64,000 nucleotides of DNA from Pseudomonas mendocina (GCF_900636545.1 NZ_LR134290.1:2356001-2420000); one strand, 5' to 3'; positions 49,085-58,553 are shown, numbered from the stretch's first letter. Numbers and translations: made by a program. Notes: generated by a model from the sequence alone, not told the origin.

Positions 49085-49957
49085 TCAGCCCAGGCGGCGC
49101 AGCGCCTCGATACGGTCTTCCAGCGGCGGGTGGGTCATCAGCAGGCCGGCCAGGCCGTTCTTCAGGCCGCCGTTGATGCCGAAGGCGGTCAGGCTGTCAG
49201 GCATCTGCACTGGTACGCCCTGTTCGGCACGCAGGCGCTGCAGCGCGGCGATCATCGCACCGGTACCCGCCAGGCGCGCACCGGCTTCATCGGCCTTGAA
49301 CTCACGTTTGCGCGAGAACCACATGACGATGATGCTGGCCAGGATGCCCAGAACCAGTTCGGCGAAGATGGTTGCCACGAAGTAGCCGATGCCGTGGCCG
49401 TCTTCATTCTTCAGGATGGCCTTGTCGACGAAGTTGCCGAAGATGCGGGCGAAGAACATCACGAAGGTGTTCACCACGCCCTGGATCAGCGCCAGGGTGA
49501 CCATGTCACCGTTGGCTACGTGGCCGATCTCGTGGGCCAGCACTGCGCGCACTTCATCGGGTGAGAAGCGCTCCAGCAGGCCCTGGCTGACGGCGACCAG
49601 TGCATCGTTCTTGTTCCAACCGGTGGCGAAGGCGTTGGATTCGTAGGCCGGGAAGATACCCACTTCCGGCATCTTGATGCCGGCATCGCGCGACAGCTCT
49701 TCGACGGTCTGCAACAGCCACTGTTCATGGCGGGTGCGCGGCTGAGTGATGATCTGGGTACCGGTGCTCATCTTCGCCATCCACTTGGACAGGAACAGCG
49801 ACACCAGCGAGCCGGCGAAACCGAACACGGCGCAGAAGATCAGCAGGCTGCCATGGTTCTGGCCGGTAAACCGATCGACCCCCAGCAGCTTGAGGGTGAT
49901 GCTGGCGATGATCAGCACCGCCAGGTTGGTGGCCAGGAACAACATAATGCGCATCAT
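49085..49957 (-). CDS. htpX: Heat-shock membrane zinc protease HtpX
   Basis: A 290-residue M48 metalloprotease that degrades misfolded inner-membrane proteins. Zinc ligands and base are His142, Glu143 and His146 in HEIGH; a later glutamate lies in [11 protein letters not shown]. Two N-terminal helices and two more around residues 155-210 anchor it. Start may be ATG 49957 or 49954. It has a heat-shock-like promoter. Confidence 0.96.
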   Translation of the reverse strand: MMRIMLFLATNLAVLIIASITLKLLGVDRFTGQNHGSLLIFCAVFGFAGSLVSLFLSKWMAKMSTGTQIITQPRTRHEQWLLQTVEELSRDAGIKMPEVGIFPAYESNAFATGWNKNDALVAVSQGLLERFSPDEVRAVLAHEIGHVANGDMVTLALIQGVVNTFVMFFARIFGNFVDKAILKNEDGHGIGYFVATIFAELVLGILASIIVMWFSRKREFKADEAGARLAGTGAMIAALQRLRAEQGVPVQMPDSLTAFGINGGLKNGLAGLLMTHPPLEDRIEALRRLG

Positions 49958-50005
49958 GGTGTGAACGGACTCCTCACGGGGAAAGACTTTTACTAATGCC
50001 GGCTA

Positions 50006-50034
50006 TATAAGGGCGCCCCCCAGGGGCTTTCAAC
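50006..50034 (-). promoter_or_regulatory. Sigma-32-like promoter of htpX
   Basis: On the minus strand GTTGAAA (50034-50028) matches CTTGAAA at six of seven positions, and CCCTTATA (50013-50006) follows after 14 bases, in place of CCCCATNT. It lies 49 bases ahead of the htpX start. The -10 is imperfect. Confidence 0.55.
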
Positions 50035-50045
50035 TGGCGACTATT

Positions 50046-50498
50046 TCAAACTATGTCGCCTGTAGCGCTGGGCTGGGCATCGAACAATAGACGGGTAAGC
50101 CGAGCGGTACGTTCCCCATGCTGGCGCGCCAGTGCTTCGCGCAACTGGAAGGCCAGGGTGGCATGTACGCGACGTACGCTGGGAGGCAGTGGTTCGCCCT
50201 CCGGTAGAGCATGAGGAATACTGCGGGAAAGGCGCATGAAGCCTTTTTCGCTGAGTACTGCTTGATCCAGTGCGTCGTAGGCAATGGTCGACTCGAAACG
50301 CAGGTAGCCTTCCTCGGCCAGCCACAACAATGCGCCCAGGCAGGCCTGGTGGCGCTTGCTGGGCAGGCCGAACTCGTCAGGCTCCTCGCGGCCTATCAGG
50401 TCTTCCACGTACAGCGCCATCTTGCGCGGGAAGGCCTGATAGAGCATGAGCAGGCCGCTGGCAGCGTCCTTGTAGAAGTCGTCTATCTGCAGATCCAT
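50046..50498 (-). CDS. Conserved hypothetical protein between alaA and htpX
   Basis: A 150-residue soluble protein with no signal peptide or transmembrane helix. It appears helical with a winged-helix-like middle (CLGALLWLAEEGYLRFESTIAYDALDQAVLSEKG). It begins six bases after the alaA stop, so is co-transcribed with it, and ends under the htpX promoter. I do not recognise a function. Confidence 0.75.
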   Translation of the reverse strand: MDLQIDDFYKDAASGLLMLYQAFPRKMALYVEDLIGREEPDEFGLPSKRHQACLGALLWLAEEGYLRFESTIAYDALDQAVLSEKGFMRLSRSIPHALPEGEPLPPSVRRVHATLAFQLREALARQHGERTARLTRLLFDAQPSATGDIV

Positions 50499-50504
50499 GC
50501 CGGC

Positions 50505-51716
50505 CTACTGGCGGTAGGTCTTGAGGAAGTTGCCGATACGGCCGATGGCCTGCTCCAGATCGTCGACGCGGGGCAGGGTGACCACGCGGAAGTGATCCGG
50601 CCACGGCCAGTTGAAGGCGGTGCCCTGGACGATCAGCAGCTTCTCCGATAGCAGCAGGTCGAGGACGAACTTCTCGTCGTTGTGGATCGGGCAGACCTTC
50701 GGGTCGATTTTCGGGAAGGCGTACAGCGCGCCCATGGGCTTGACGCAGCTCACCCCGGGGATGTCGTTGAGCAGCTCCCAGGCGCGGTTGCGCTGCTCCA
50801 GCAGACGGCCGTTGGGCAGTACCAGGTCGTTGATGCTCTGGTAGCCGCCCAGGGCGGTCTGGATCGCGTGCTGGCTCGGCACGTTGGCGCACAGGCGCAT
50901 GTTGGCGAGGATATCCAGGCCCTCGATGTAGCTCTGCGCCTTGTGCTTGGGCCCGGAGATGGCCACCCAGCCGGAGCGGAAGCCGGCCACGCGGTAGCTC
51001 TTGGACAGGCCGTTGAAGGTCAGGCAGAGCACGTCCGGTGCCAGCGAGGCGGTGCTGATGTGCACGGCTTCGTCGTAGAGGATCTTGTCGTAGATCTCGT
51101 CGGAGAAGATCACCAGGTTGTGCTGGCGCGCCAGTTCGACGATGTCCTGCAGGACTTGCCTGGAATATACCGCGCCGGTCGGGTTGTTCGGGTTGATCAG
51201 CACCAGCGCCTTGGTGTTCGGCGTGATCTTGGCGCGCATGTCGGCGATATCGGGGAACCAGCCGGCCTGCTCGTCGCACATATAGTGCACCGGCTTGCCA
51301 CCGGACAGCGCCACCGCGGCGGTCCACAGCGGATAGTCGGGTGCCGGGATGAGCACTTCGTCACCGTTGTTGAGCAGCGCCTGCATGGCCATGACGATCA
51401 GCTCGGAGACGCCATTGCCGAGGTAGATGTCCTCGATGGTGACGCCTTCGACCTGCTTCTGCTGGTAGTACTGCATCACCGCCTTGCGTGCGCTGAACAG
51501 ACCCTTGGAGTCGCTGTAGCCCTGCGCGGTGGGCAGGTTGCGGATGACGTCCTGGAGGATCTCTTCAGGGGCCTCGAAACCGAACGGCGCCGGATTGCCG
51601 ATGTTCAACTTGAGGATGCGGTGGCCTTCCTCTTCCAGACGCTTGGCGTGCTTGAGCACCGGCCCGCGAATGTCGTAACAGACGTTGGCGAGCTTGTTCG
51701 ATTTGCTGACCTGCAT
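50505..51716 (-). CDS. alaA: Alanine aminotransferase AlaA-like (PLP-dependent, class I)
   Basis: A 403-residue aminotransferase, close to E. coli AlaA (YfbQ), which makes alanine from pyruvate with glutamate. The cofactor lysine is Lys239 in FNGLSKSYR; INPNNPTGAVYS, SDEIYDKILYD and FRSGWV are the standard PLP-pocket motifs. MQVSKSNKLANVCYDIRGPV is the typical N-terminus of the subgroup. Cotranscribed with the small gene after it. The 289-bp gap to msrB shows no other gene. Confidence 0.9.
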   Translation of the reverse strand: MQVSKSNKLANVCYDIRGPVLKHAKRLEEEGHRILKLNIGNPAPFGFEAPEEILQDVIRNLPTAQGYSDSKGLFSARKAVMQYYQQKQVEGVTIEDIYLGNGVSELIVMAMQALLNNGDEVLIPAPDYPLWTAAVALSGGKPVHYMCDEQAGWFPDIADMRAKITPNTKALVLINPNNPTGAVYSRQVLQDIVELARQHNLVIFSDEIYDKILYDEAVHISTASLAPDVLCLTFNGLSKSYRVAGFRSGWVAISGPKHKAQSYIEGLDILANMRLCANVPSQHAIQTALGGYQSINDLVLPNGRLLEQRNRAWELLNDIPGVSCVKPMGALYAFPKIDPKVCPIHNDEKFVLDLLLSEKLLIVQGTAFNWPWPDHFRVVTLPRVDDLEQAIGRIGNFLKTYRQ

Positions 51717-52005
51717 GTAAGGAATCCCGAGCTAAGGAAAACCCACTGAAGCACGCTGCAAAATTCTCCCGGCGGGGAATCTTGGCAGCCCGTAACGTGG
51801 GTGACAGACTGGGGTCGAATCATACGTGGCGACCTGGGCGCGGCAAAGGTGCCAGCCCTGCTTTTTTCTGGCCTGCCACGCGCCGCACACTCGTGTCGCG
51901 GCCCGGAAACTTCTCAATCGAGGCTTCCGCGGTCGATTTCCTCATGGGAGTGCTGGCGTCACGCGCGAAACCCGTGTTGCCCATTACCGAGGAGGAAACC
52001 CGCTC

Positions 52006-52401
52006 GTGGATAAAGTCGACAAGTCGTTGGACACCTGGCGTGAAGAACTGACCGACGAGCAGTTCCATGTCTGTCGCCTGGGAGGGACGGAGCGACCATT
52101 CACCGGTGCCTACCACGACAGCAAGACCCCAGGCGTCTACCACTGCGCCTGCTGTGGCGAAGCCCTGTTCGATTCGGACGCCAAGTACGATTCCGGCAGT
52201 GGCTGGCCAAGCTATTTCCAGCCGATCAACGACGAGGTGATCGCCAGCCTCGACGATTACAGCCATGGCATGCATCGCATCGAGGTCAAATGCGCCAAGT
52301 GCGATGCCCATCTGGGGCACGTGTTCCCGGATGGCCCTCGGCCGACGGGGCTGCGTTACTGCATCAATTCGCTGTCGCTGAAACTGGTGCCGCGGGATTG
52401 A
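52006..52401 (+). CDS. msrB: Peptide methionine (R)-S-oxide reductase MsrB
   Basis: A 131-residue enzyme that repairs oxidised methionine. Zinc is held by Cys47, Cys50, Cys96 and Cys99, and the catalytic cysteine is Cys119 in [14 protein letters not shown] 52006 with AGGAGGA nine bases upstream gives the family length; the frame stays open to 51826 but that extension has no family features. Divergent from alaA. Confidence 0.95.
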   Translation: MDKVDKSLDTWREELTDEQFHVCRLGGTERPFTGAYHDSKTPGVYHCACCGEALFDSDAKYDSGSGWPSYFQPINDEVIASLDDYSHGMHRIEVKCAKCDAHLGHVFPDGPRPTGLRYCINSLSLKLVPRD

Positions 52402-52442
52402 TTACGGCGCGCCAGGCACCTTGCGTGCCTGGCACTTAGGGT

Positions 52443-52610
52443 TCAACTCTGCTGCTCTAAAGGCTGGCGGCTTTCTTCCAGGGCGTTGCAGGCCTGCTGG
52501 ATCATGTCTTCGGTGATCGGCACTTCGCGGCCCTGACCATCAATGATAAAACCCACCGGCGCATGCGATTGCTGGGTGGCGGGATGTTGGGCATTGTCTT
52601 GCAAGCTCAT
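52443..52610 (-). CDS. Small PA1571-like conserved protein
   Basis: A 55-residue peptide with a conserved core GFIIDGQGREVPITEDMIQQACNAL in the middle. ATG 52610 follows GAGGAGACAGGCC. The frame extends upstream to 52925 on paper but that part is a shadow of the next gene. Related small proteins (PA1571 type) occur across Pseudomonas; function unknown. Confidence 0.72.
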   Translation of the reverse strand: MSLQDNAQHPATQQSHAPVGFIIDGQGREVPITEDMIQQACNALEESRQPLEQQS

Positions 52611-52757
52611 GGCCTGTCTCCTCATTGGTAGTGCGCGCCAGTCTAGGAGGGCTAGATGAAGGCGCGGTGACAGCTGCGACGGCGGAACTCCGTCACAAAA
52701 CACTTGGCAAAAGTCGTATTGCAGGCTGCGTGCCAGCCTGTATGGAACGAGGGATAA

Positions 52758-53873
52758 ATGGCGCGTTTTCGTATCGGTCTGATCATCAATCCACTGGCCG
52801 GGCTGGGTGGCCCGGCCGCCTTCAAGGGCAGCGACGGCATGGCCAGCCAGGCGCTGGCCATGGGTGTCGAGCCCAGAGCGGCGCAACGTACGCGTACCGC
52901 GCTTGAACAGTTGTCGACCCTCCATGAACGCATTGAGTTCGTCAGCTATCCCGGCGCCATGGGTGGCGATCTACTGGCGCAGATGGGCTTCGAGCATCGC
53001 TTGCTGGGTGAGTTGGGCGAGGGCGCGACCACCGCCGAAGATACCCGCCGTGCGGTGCGGCAGCTTCAGGACGCCGGCGTGGCGCTGATTCTGTTCGCTG
53101 GCGGTGACGGTACTGCTCGTGATGTCTGTGCGGTGGTGAACGCGTCGCAGCCTGTGCTGGGCATTCCGGCAGGGGTGAAGATCCAGTCTGGCGTCTATGC
53201 CATCAGCCCACGGGCAGCAGGCGAACTGACTGCGCGACTGGTCGAAGGCGGTCTGGTGCGCCTGGCCAGTGGCGAAGTTCGCGATATCGACGAGGCTGCC
53301 CTGCGCGAGGGGCGTGTGACCGCTCGCTGGTATGGCGAGTTGTGCGTGCCGCAAGAGGGCGGCTATGTGCAGGCAGTCAAGCAGGGTGGGATGGAGTCCG
53401 AAGAGCTGGTGCTTGCCGATCTGGCCGCCTGGCTGGAGAGTGAATGGGAGCCGGGCGTTCGCTACGTGTTCGGCCCCGGCTCGACGCTGCACGGCTTGGC
53501 GCAGAATCTTGGGCTGGAAACTACCTTGCTCGGTGTCGATGTGATCGAGGATGGCCGGGTGATCGCCCGCGACGTCAACGAAGCCGAGCTGTTCGCGCTG
53601 GTAGAAGGACATGCGACCTACTTGTTGGTGACCGCAATCGGCGGCCAGGGGCATATCATTGGTCGCGGTAATCAGCAGATCAGCCCGCGTGTGCTGCGCG
53701 CCGTCGGCCTGGAGCGCCTGCGCGTGGTCGCCACCAAACGCAAGCTGGCGACGCTGGAGGGCCGGCCGCTGCTGGTCGATAGTGGTGACGTGACGCTGGA
53801 TGATGCCTTCCCCGATGCCGTGCGGGTGTGGGCGGGTTACAAGGAAGAGTTGCTCTACCCCCTGAGTCGATAG
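52758..53873 (+). CDS. ATP-NAD kinase family protein
   Basis: A 371-residue protein with an NAD kinase-like fold. The GGDGTARD motif near residue 115 and IPAGVKIQSGVYA match the nucleotide and catalytic sites of the AcoX/PA1572 branch, which is distinct from housekeeping NadK. N-terminal IGLIINPLAGLGG is also characteristic. Start ATG 52758 is 147 bases from the small divergent gene. Phosphorylation of NAD(H) is likely but not certain. Confidence 0.83.
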   Translation: MARFRIGLIINPLAGLGGPAAFKGSDGMASQALAMGVEPRAAQRTRTALEQLSTLHERIEFVSYPGAMGGDLLAQMGFEHRLLGELGEGATTAEDTRRAVRQLQDAGVALILFAGGDGTARDVCAVVNASQPVLGIPAGVKIQSGVYAISPRAAGELTARLVEGGLVRLASGEVRDIDEAALREGRVTARWYGELCVPQEGGYVQAVKQGGMESEELVLADLAAWLESEWEPGVRYVFGPGSTLHGLAQNLGLETTLLGVDVIEDGRVIARDVNEAELFALVEGHATYLLVTAIGGQGHIIGRGNQQISPRVLRAVGLERLRVVATKRKLATLEGRPLLVDSGDVTLDDAFPDAVRVWAGYKEELLYPLSR

Positions 53874-53882
53874 GAGATCGCA

Positions 53883-54473
53883 ATGCGCATGCTGGTTCTA
53901 CTGCTGGCTTGGTCGCTGGCGCTTGCCGCGCAGGCCATCGAAGCTGACAGGCTGGTGCTGGATGCACGCAAGCAGGTCGGCGTGACTCTGGGTTATGACC
54001 CGGCCTACCGACAGTTGAGTTATCCCGGTGGCGACGTACCTATGGCTACCGGCGTGTGCACCGACGTGGTGATCCGTGCGCTGCGGCAGCAGGGACTGGA
54101 TCTGCAGGAGGCGGTGCACCGCGACATGCGCGGCAACTTTGCCGTCTACCCGAAGAACTGGGGCCTGAGTCGACCGGACAGCAACATCGACCACCGTCGC
54201 GTGCCCAATCTGATGACCTGGTTCAAGCGCCAGGGCTGGTCGCTGCCGGTCAGTCAGGACGCCGATTCCTACCGAGCCGGCGATATCGTCACCTGGGATC
54301 TGGGGCGTGGCCTGACTCACATCGGCATCGTCAGCGATCGTCAGGCGTCAAATGGTGCGCCGCTGATCCTGCATAACATCGGCCGGGGCACGCAGGAGGA
54401 AGACATCCTGTTCACCTACCGCATCACCGGCCATTACCGCCCGCAGGCGCAACAGGTGGGTGCCACGCGATGA
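53883..54473 (+). CDS. DUF1287 family exported protein (NlpC/P60-like)
   Basis: A 196-residue protein with a signal peptide (MLVLLLAWSLALAAQA). The family resembles NlpC/P60 cysteine peptidases: a cysteine in ATGVCTDVVIRAL, a histidine in GLTHIGIVSD and a third polar residue in LILHNIGRG could form the triad. Starts nine bases after the kinase gene and overlaps the next by four bases, so is part of an operon. Cell-wall substrate is a guess. Confidence 0.8.
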   Translation: MRMLVLLLAWSLALAAQAIEADRLVLDARKQVGVTLGYDPAYRQLSYPGGDVPMATGVCTDVVIRALRQQGLDLQEAVHRDMRGNFAVYPKNWGLSRPDSNIDHRRVPNLMTWFKRQGWSLPVSQDADSYRAGDIVTWDLGRGLTHIGIVSDRQASNGAPLILHNIGRGTQEEDILFTYRITGHYRPQAQQVGATR

Positions 54474-54904
54474 CGCAAGCGTCGTTACCACCCGGCTTGT
54501 CTGCAGGCGAGCGCGTCGTGCTGTTCGACGGCGTCTGCAAGCTGTGCAACGGCTGGGCGAAATTCCTTATCCGCCATGACCGGCAGCACCGGTTTCGTCT
54601 GGCTTCGGTGCAGTCCCCCCAGGGGCAGGCGTTGCTGGCCTGGTACGGGCTGCCCACCGACCGTTTCGACACCATGGCGCTGATCGATGATGCCGGGCTG
54701 CATGTGCGCTCCACGGCGCTGCTGCGCATTCTTGCCCGATTGCCCCAGCCCTGGCGTGCGTTCTCATGGTTGCGGCTGATTCCGCGGCCGCTGCGGGATT
54801 GGTGCTATGACCGCGTCGCGCTGAACCGCTATCGCCTGTTTGGCCGGCATGACGTATGTATGCTGCCTTCAGCAGACCACGCCGAGCGTTTTCTACATGA
54901 CTGA
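54470..54904 (+). CDS. DCC-family thiol-disulfide oxidoreductase (DUF393)
   Basis: A 144-residue protein with the DCC signature DGVCKLCNGW (Asp20, Cys23, Cys26) and thioredoxin-like secondary structure. The C-terminal RLFGR segment is typical. No signal peptide is seen. Overlaps the neighbours on both sides (ATGA at the start, eight bases at the end). Confidence 0.87.
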   Translation: MTQASLPPGLSAGERVVLFDGVCKLCNGWAKFLIRHDRQHRFRLASVQSPQGQALLAWYGLPTDRFDTMALIDDAGLHVRSTALLRILARLPQPWRAFSWLRLIPRPLRDWCYDRVALNRYRLFGRHDVCMLPSADHAERFLHD

Positions 54905-55304
54905 GCGGCGCCTGGCGTACATCGCCTGGCTTGCACGGCTGGCGCTGGCCGCAGTCTTCATTTGGCATGGCCTGGCGCCAAAAATCCTCTGGCTGAGCCC
55001 TGATGAGGTGGCGATGATCGGTGCGCACGGCTTGCCCGATCACCCGTTGTTCGCACCGGAGCTGATCGCCCGTATCGGAGGCATCGCCGAGGTATTGCTG
55101 GGCATTGCGCTGCTGACCATTCGCCGTCAGCGCTGGCCTCTGCTGTTGGCCGGTGGGGCATTACTGTTGCTGCTGCTTGATGTGGCGCTGCTGAGCCCCC
55201 ATCTGTTGATCCAGGCGTTCAATCCGCTTTCTACCAATCTGGCTGCATTGGCACTGTGCGCAGTGGCCTGGTTGGCCGAGGCGCCCACGGTTACCGACCC
55301 CTGA
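54897..55304 (+). CDS. DoxX-like small membrane protein
   Basis: A 135-residue protein with four hydrophobic helices (about residues 8-26, 58-76, 82-100 and 105-126), like the DoxX/DUF4281 group of small redox-linked membrane proteins. ATG 54897 overlaps the DCC gene by eight bases; the frame extends to 54840 but without a ribosome site. Pairing of DCC and DoxX-like proteins is common. Function not established. Confidence 0.75.
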   Translation: MTERRLAYIAWLARLALAAVFIWHGLAPKILWLSPDEVAMIGAHGLPDHPLFAPELIARIGGIAEVLLGIALLTIRRQRWPLLLAGGALLLLLLDVALLSPHLLIQAFNPLSTNLAALALCAVAWLAEAPTVTDP

Positions 55305-55311
55305 GGCTCGT

Positions 55312-57069
55312 ATGATCTCGATGCTGTCTTCTCGTCAGCGCGGCGCGATGCGCCTGGCCTGGCGTTTCATCGCGCCTTATCGCGGTCGTGTAGTGGGTGC
55401 GCTGCTGGCCTTGCTGTTCACAGCGGCGATCACCCTGTCCATGGGGCAGGGCATCAAGCTGCTGGTGGATCAGGGACTGGCCACGCAATCCCCAGCCGCA
55501 TTGCGTCAGTCCCTGCTGTTGTTCTTCGTGCTGGTGCTGGCACTGGCCTTCGGCACCTACACACGCTTCTATCTGGTGTCATGGATCGGCGAGCGGGTGG
55601 TGGCCGACATTCGGCGGCGGGTGTTCGATCACCTGATCGAGCTGCATCCCGGCTTCTACGAGAGCAATCGCAGTTCGGAGATCCAGTCGCGGCTGACCGC
55701 CGACACGACGCTGTTGCAGTCGGTGATCGGCTCGTCACTGTCGATGGCGCTGCGCAACCTGATCATGCTGATTGGCGGCAGCGTGTTGCTGGTGATCACC
55801 AATCCCAAGCTCAGCGGTATCGTCCTGCTGGCCTTGCCCCTGGTGGTGGCACCGATCCTGCTGTTCGGCCGCCGTGTGCGTGCGCTGTCGCGGCAGAGTC
55901 AGGATCGCGTGGCCGATGTTGGCAGCTACGTCGGCGAGGTGTTGGGGCAGATCAAGACGGTGCAGGCCTACAACCATCAGAACGAGGACAAGCGACGCTT
56001 TGGCGAGTCGGCTGAGGCGGCTTTCGATGTGGCGCGCAAGCGCATCGCTCAGCGTTCCTGGCTGATCACCGTGGTCATCGTGCTGGTGCTCGGTGCGGTA
56101 GGGGTGATGCTCTGGGTCGGCGGCATGGATGTGATCGCCGGGCGCATTTCCGGCGGTGAGCTGGCGGCATTCGTGTTCTACAGCCTGATCGTCGGTTCGT
56201 CCTTCGGTACCTTGAGCGAGGTGATCGGTGAACTGCAGCGCGCAGCCGGAGCGGCGGAGCGTATTGGCGAGCTGCTGCGCTCCAGCAATGCCATTGTCGC
56301 GCCGGACGAGCCGCAACATCTGCCGCATCCTGTGCAGGGCATTATCGAGCTACAGGGCGTGCGTTTCGCCTATCCATCGCGTTCGGACAGTTACGCCATC
56401 GATGGCGTCGATCTGCGGGTGGCAACTGGTGAAACGCTGGCGCTGGTCGGGCCGTCCGGAGCTGGCAAGTCGACGCTGTTCGATCTGCTGCTGCGCTTCT
56501 TCGACCCGCAGGCCGGGCGCATCCTCATCGATGGCGTGCCGATCGATCAACTGGACCCGCGTGAGCTGCGTGCCTGCTTCGCCCTGGTTTCGCAGAACCC
56601 GGCGCTATTCTTCGGCTCGGTCGAGGACAACATTCGCTATGGTCGCCTCGATGCCAGCCAGGCCGAGGTGGAAGCTGCCGCGCGGGCCGCACACGCTGAT
56701 GAGTTTATCCAGCGCCTGCCGCAGGGTTACCAGACTCATCTGGGCGAAGCTGGGCTCGGGCTTTCCGGCGGGCAGCGCCAGCGTCTGGCCATTGCCCGAG
56801 CGCTGTTGGCTGATGCCCCGATCCTGCTGCTCGATGAGGCGACCAGTGCGTTGGATGCCGAGAGTGAACATCTGATCCAGCAGGCACTGCCCTCGCTGAT
56901 GGCCGGGCGTACCACCTTGGTGATCGCTCACCGTCTGGCCACGGTCAAGCAGGCGGATCGCATTGCGGTGATCGAGCAAGGGCGCCTGGCTGCAATCGGT
57001 CGGCATGCCGAGTTGATCGCGACCAGCCCGCTGTACGCGCGCTTGGCCGAGTTGCAGTTCGGCAGCTAG
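55312..57069 (+). CDS. MsbA-like ABC exporter (transmembrane and ATPase domains fused)
   Basis: A 585-residue half-transporter that should dimerise and export lipid or drug-like substrates. Six helices fill residues 20-300. The ATPase has Walker A GPSGAGKST at 380-388, signature LSGGQ at 484-488 and Walker B ILLLDEATSALD at 504-515, all intact. It follows the DoxX-like gene by seven bases. It overlaps the convergent exporter gene by four bases. Substrate unknown; MsbA itself usually sits beside lpxK, which is not here. Confidence 0.87.
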   Translation: MISMLSSRQRGAMRLAWRFIAPYRGRVVGALLALLFTAAITLSMGQGIKLLVDQGLATQSPAALRQSLLLFFVLVLALAFGTYTRFYLVSWIGERVVADIRRRVFDHLIELHPGFYESNRSSEIQSRLTADTTLLQSVIGSSLSMALRNLIMLIGGSVLLVITNPKLSGIVLLALPLVVAPILLFGRRVRALSRQSQDRVADVGSYVGEVLGQIKTVQAYNHQNEDKRRFGESAEAAFDVARKRIAQRSWLITVVIVLVLGAVGVMLWVGGMDVIAGRISGGELAAFVFYSLIVGSSFGTLSEVIGELQRAAGAAERIGELLRSSNAIVAPDEPQHLPHPVQGIIELQGVRFAYPSRSDSYAIDGVDLRVATGETLALVGPSGAGKSTLFDLLLRFFDPQAGRILIDGVPIDQLDPRELRACFALVSQNPALFFGSVEDNIRYGRLDASQAEVEAAARAAHADEFIQRLPQGYQTHLGEAGLGLSGGQRQRLAIARALLADAPILLLDEATSALDAESEHLIQQALPSLMAGRTTLVIAHRLATVKQADRIAVIEQGRLAAIGRHAELIATSPLYARLAELQFGS

Positions 57070-57917
57070 CTCTTCGGTTTGATGGTCGCAGCCGCGCCAG
57101 CCGAGGCGACGATGATCGCGCCCACGGCCAGCCATTGGCCCCAGAGCAGCTTCTCGCCGAGAAAGGCCAGGCCGCACATTGCGGCGACGGCTGGTTCCAG
57201 GCTCATCAATACGCTGAAGGTGCGCGCTGGCAGACGCGTCAGCGCCACCATTTCCAGGCTGTAGGGCAGGGCGGACGACAACACCGCGACGCCGAGAGCG
57301 ATAGGCAGCAGGTCGAGGCTGAGTAGGTCGCTGCCTGCGTGCCAGGCGCCGATGGGCAAGACCAGTAGTGCGGCGACCCAGGTGCCCAGGGCCACGGTGT
57401 GGCGACCATGCTGGGCGCCGGCCTTCTGCCCGAAGACGATGTACAACGCCCAGCAGATACCGGCGCCGAGCGCCAAAGCCGCACCGAGCGGGTCGATGGC
57501 GTGCTGCGTGGCGCCGGTGGGCAGCAGCATCCACAACCCGGCGATGGCCAGGATCACCCAGACGAAGTCCAGCAGGCGGCGTGAGGAAAACAGCGCCAGT
57601 GCCAGTGGGCCGGTGAACTCCAGTGCCACGGCGATGCCCAGCGGGATACTCTGCAGCGACATGTAGAACATCAGATTCATGCCGCCCAGCGCCAGGCCAT
57701 ACGCCAGCAGGGCATGGCACTTGCGCAGGTCCAGGCGGGCCCGCCACGGCTGCATCACCAGCGACAGGATGATCGCGCCGAGTACCAGGCGCAGGGCTGT
57801 CGTGCCTTCGGCGCCTACCAGCGGGAACAGGTTCTTGGCCAGCGAGGCGCCGCTCTGGATCGAAACCATGGCCACCAAGAGCAGGGCGATGGGGACAAGA
57901 AGGGCGGAGCGTGGCAT
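57066..57917 (-). CDS. EamA family exporter, RhtA-like
   Basis: A 283-residue inner-membrane protein with about ten helices in two EamA repeats. The order and sequence (SGASLAKNLFPLVGAEGTTALRL...MNLMFYMSLQSIPLGIAVALEFTGPLA) match the threonine/homoserine exporter RhtA. ATG 57917 is taken; the longer frame to 58031 begins in a repeat element. A terminator-like hairpin lies 31-54 bases upstream on the same strand. Confidence 0.84.
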   Translation of the reverse strand: MPRSALLVPIALLLVAMVSIQSGASLAKNLFPLVGAEGTTALRLVLGAIILSLVMQPWRARLDLRKCHALLAYGLALGGMNLMFYMSLQSIPLGIAVALEFTGPLALALFSSRRLLDFVWVILAIAGLWMLLPTGATQHAIDPLGAALALGAGICWALYIVFGQKAGAQHGRHTVALGTWVAALLVLPIGAWHAGSDLLSLDLLPIALGVAVLSSALPYSLEMVALTRLPARTFSVLMSLEPAVAAMCGLAFLGEKLLWGQWLAVGAIIVASAGAAATIKPKS

Positions 57918-57947
57918 GGGGGTGTCCTGGTGGTGATCAGCAAAGAA

Positions 57948-57972
57948 AAAACCGGCCGCTGGGGCCGGTTCT
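57948..57972 (-). terminator. Terminator-like hairpin between ppnP and the RhtA-like gene
   Basis: AACCGGCC (57950-57957) and GGCCGGTT (57963-57970) pair around GCTGG; on the minus strand TTTTTTCTTT follows. It ends ppnP transcripts but also lies inside the presumed leader of the RhtA-like gene. Confidence 0.8.
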
Positions 57973-57992
57973 TCGTGGCGCCTAGTGGCTGC

Positions 57993-58133
57993 CAGGCCGT
58001 TGAAAAAACGTAGGCGAGGCAGGCAAGACAAGGCAAAAGTGACCGAAAAAGCGGAGTTTACAAGCTGTAAATGAGCATTTTGAGGTCGCTTTTAACGCGG
58101 TATTGCCAACGTAGGTAGTTTTTCAACGGGCTG
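57993..58133. mobile_element. MITE-like element with 15-bp terminal inverted repeats
   Basis: CAGGCCGTTGAAAAA (57993-58007) faces its inverted copy at 58119-58133 (14 of 15 matching). The 141-bp unit has no coding capacity. It contains inner repeats (GTAGG twice, AGGCAGGCAAGACAAGGC) and partial dyads. It ends next to the ppnP stop codon at 58134. No clear target-site duplication is seen. Confidence 0.65.
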
Positions 58134-58415
58134 TTAGCGGTATTCGCAGAGGTAGGCGGTATCCACGGCCACCTTGAGCTGGAACTTGCTATTGGCCTCG
58201 ACGGTGAACTGGCTGCCGGCCTCGAAGGTGTTCCAGCTGTCGCTGCCCGGCAGTTTCACGGTCAGGGCACCGGCGACGACATGCATGACTTCCAGCTGGC
58301 TGGTGCCAAATTCGTATTCACCCGGGGCCATCACGCCGATGGTGGCAGGACCCTCGGCCATGGCGAAGCCGATGGATTTGACGGTGCCGTCGAAGTACTC
58401 GTTGACCTTGAACAT
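58134..58415 (-). CDS. ppnP: Pyrimidine/purine nucleoside phosphorylase PpnP
   Basis: A 93-residue cupin-fold enzyme that phosphorolyses nucleosides to base and ribose-1-phosphate. The N-terminal [17 protein letters not shown] and the central [20 protein letters not shown] are highly characteristic (YaiE/DUF1255). Length is normal. The stop codon lies directly against the MITE-like element. Confidence 0.92.
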   Translation of the reverse strand: MFKVNEYFDGTVKSIGFAMAEGPATIGVMAPGEYEFGTSQLEVMHVVAGALTVKLPGSDSWNTFEAGSQFTVEANSKFQLKVAVDTAYLCEYR

Positions 58416-58553
58416 CTGCGATTCCTCGGAAGGAGTTGGGGAAATTGTCGGGAGCCGTTCGTAGCGTCGCCTGACGACGGTACGAAGAATGGCTGCCTTA
58501 AGCGGCAGGCCATAAAAGGGTCGCCAGTATGCCCAAGCGGCTTTTCTTCGTCA

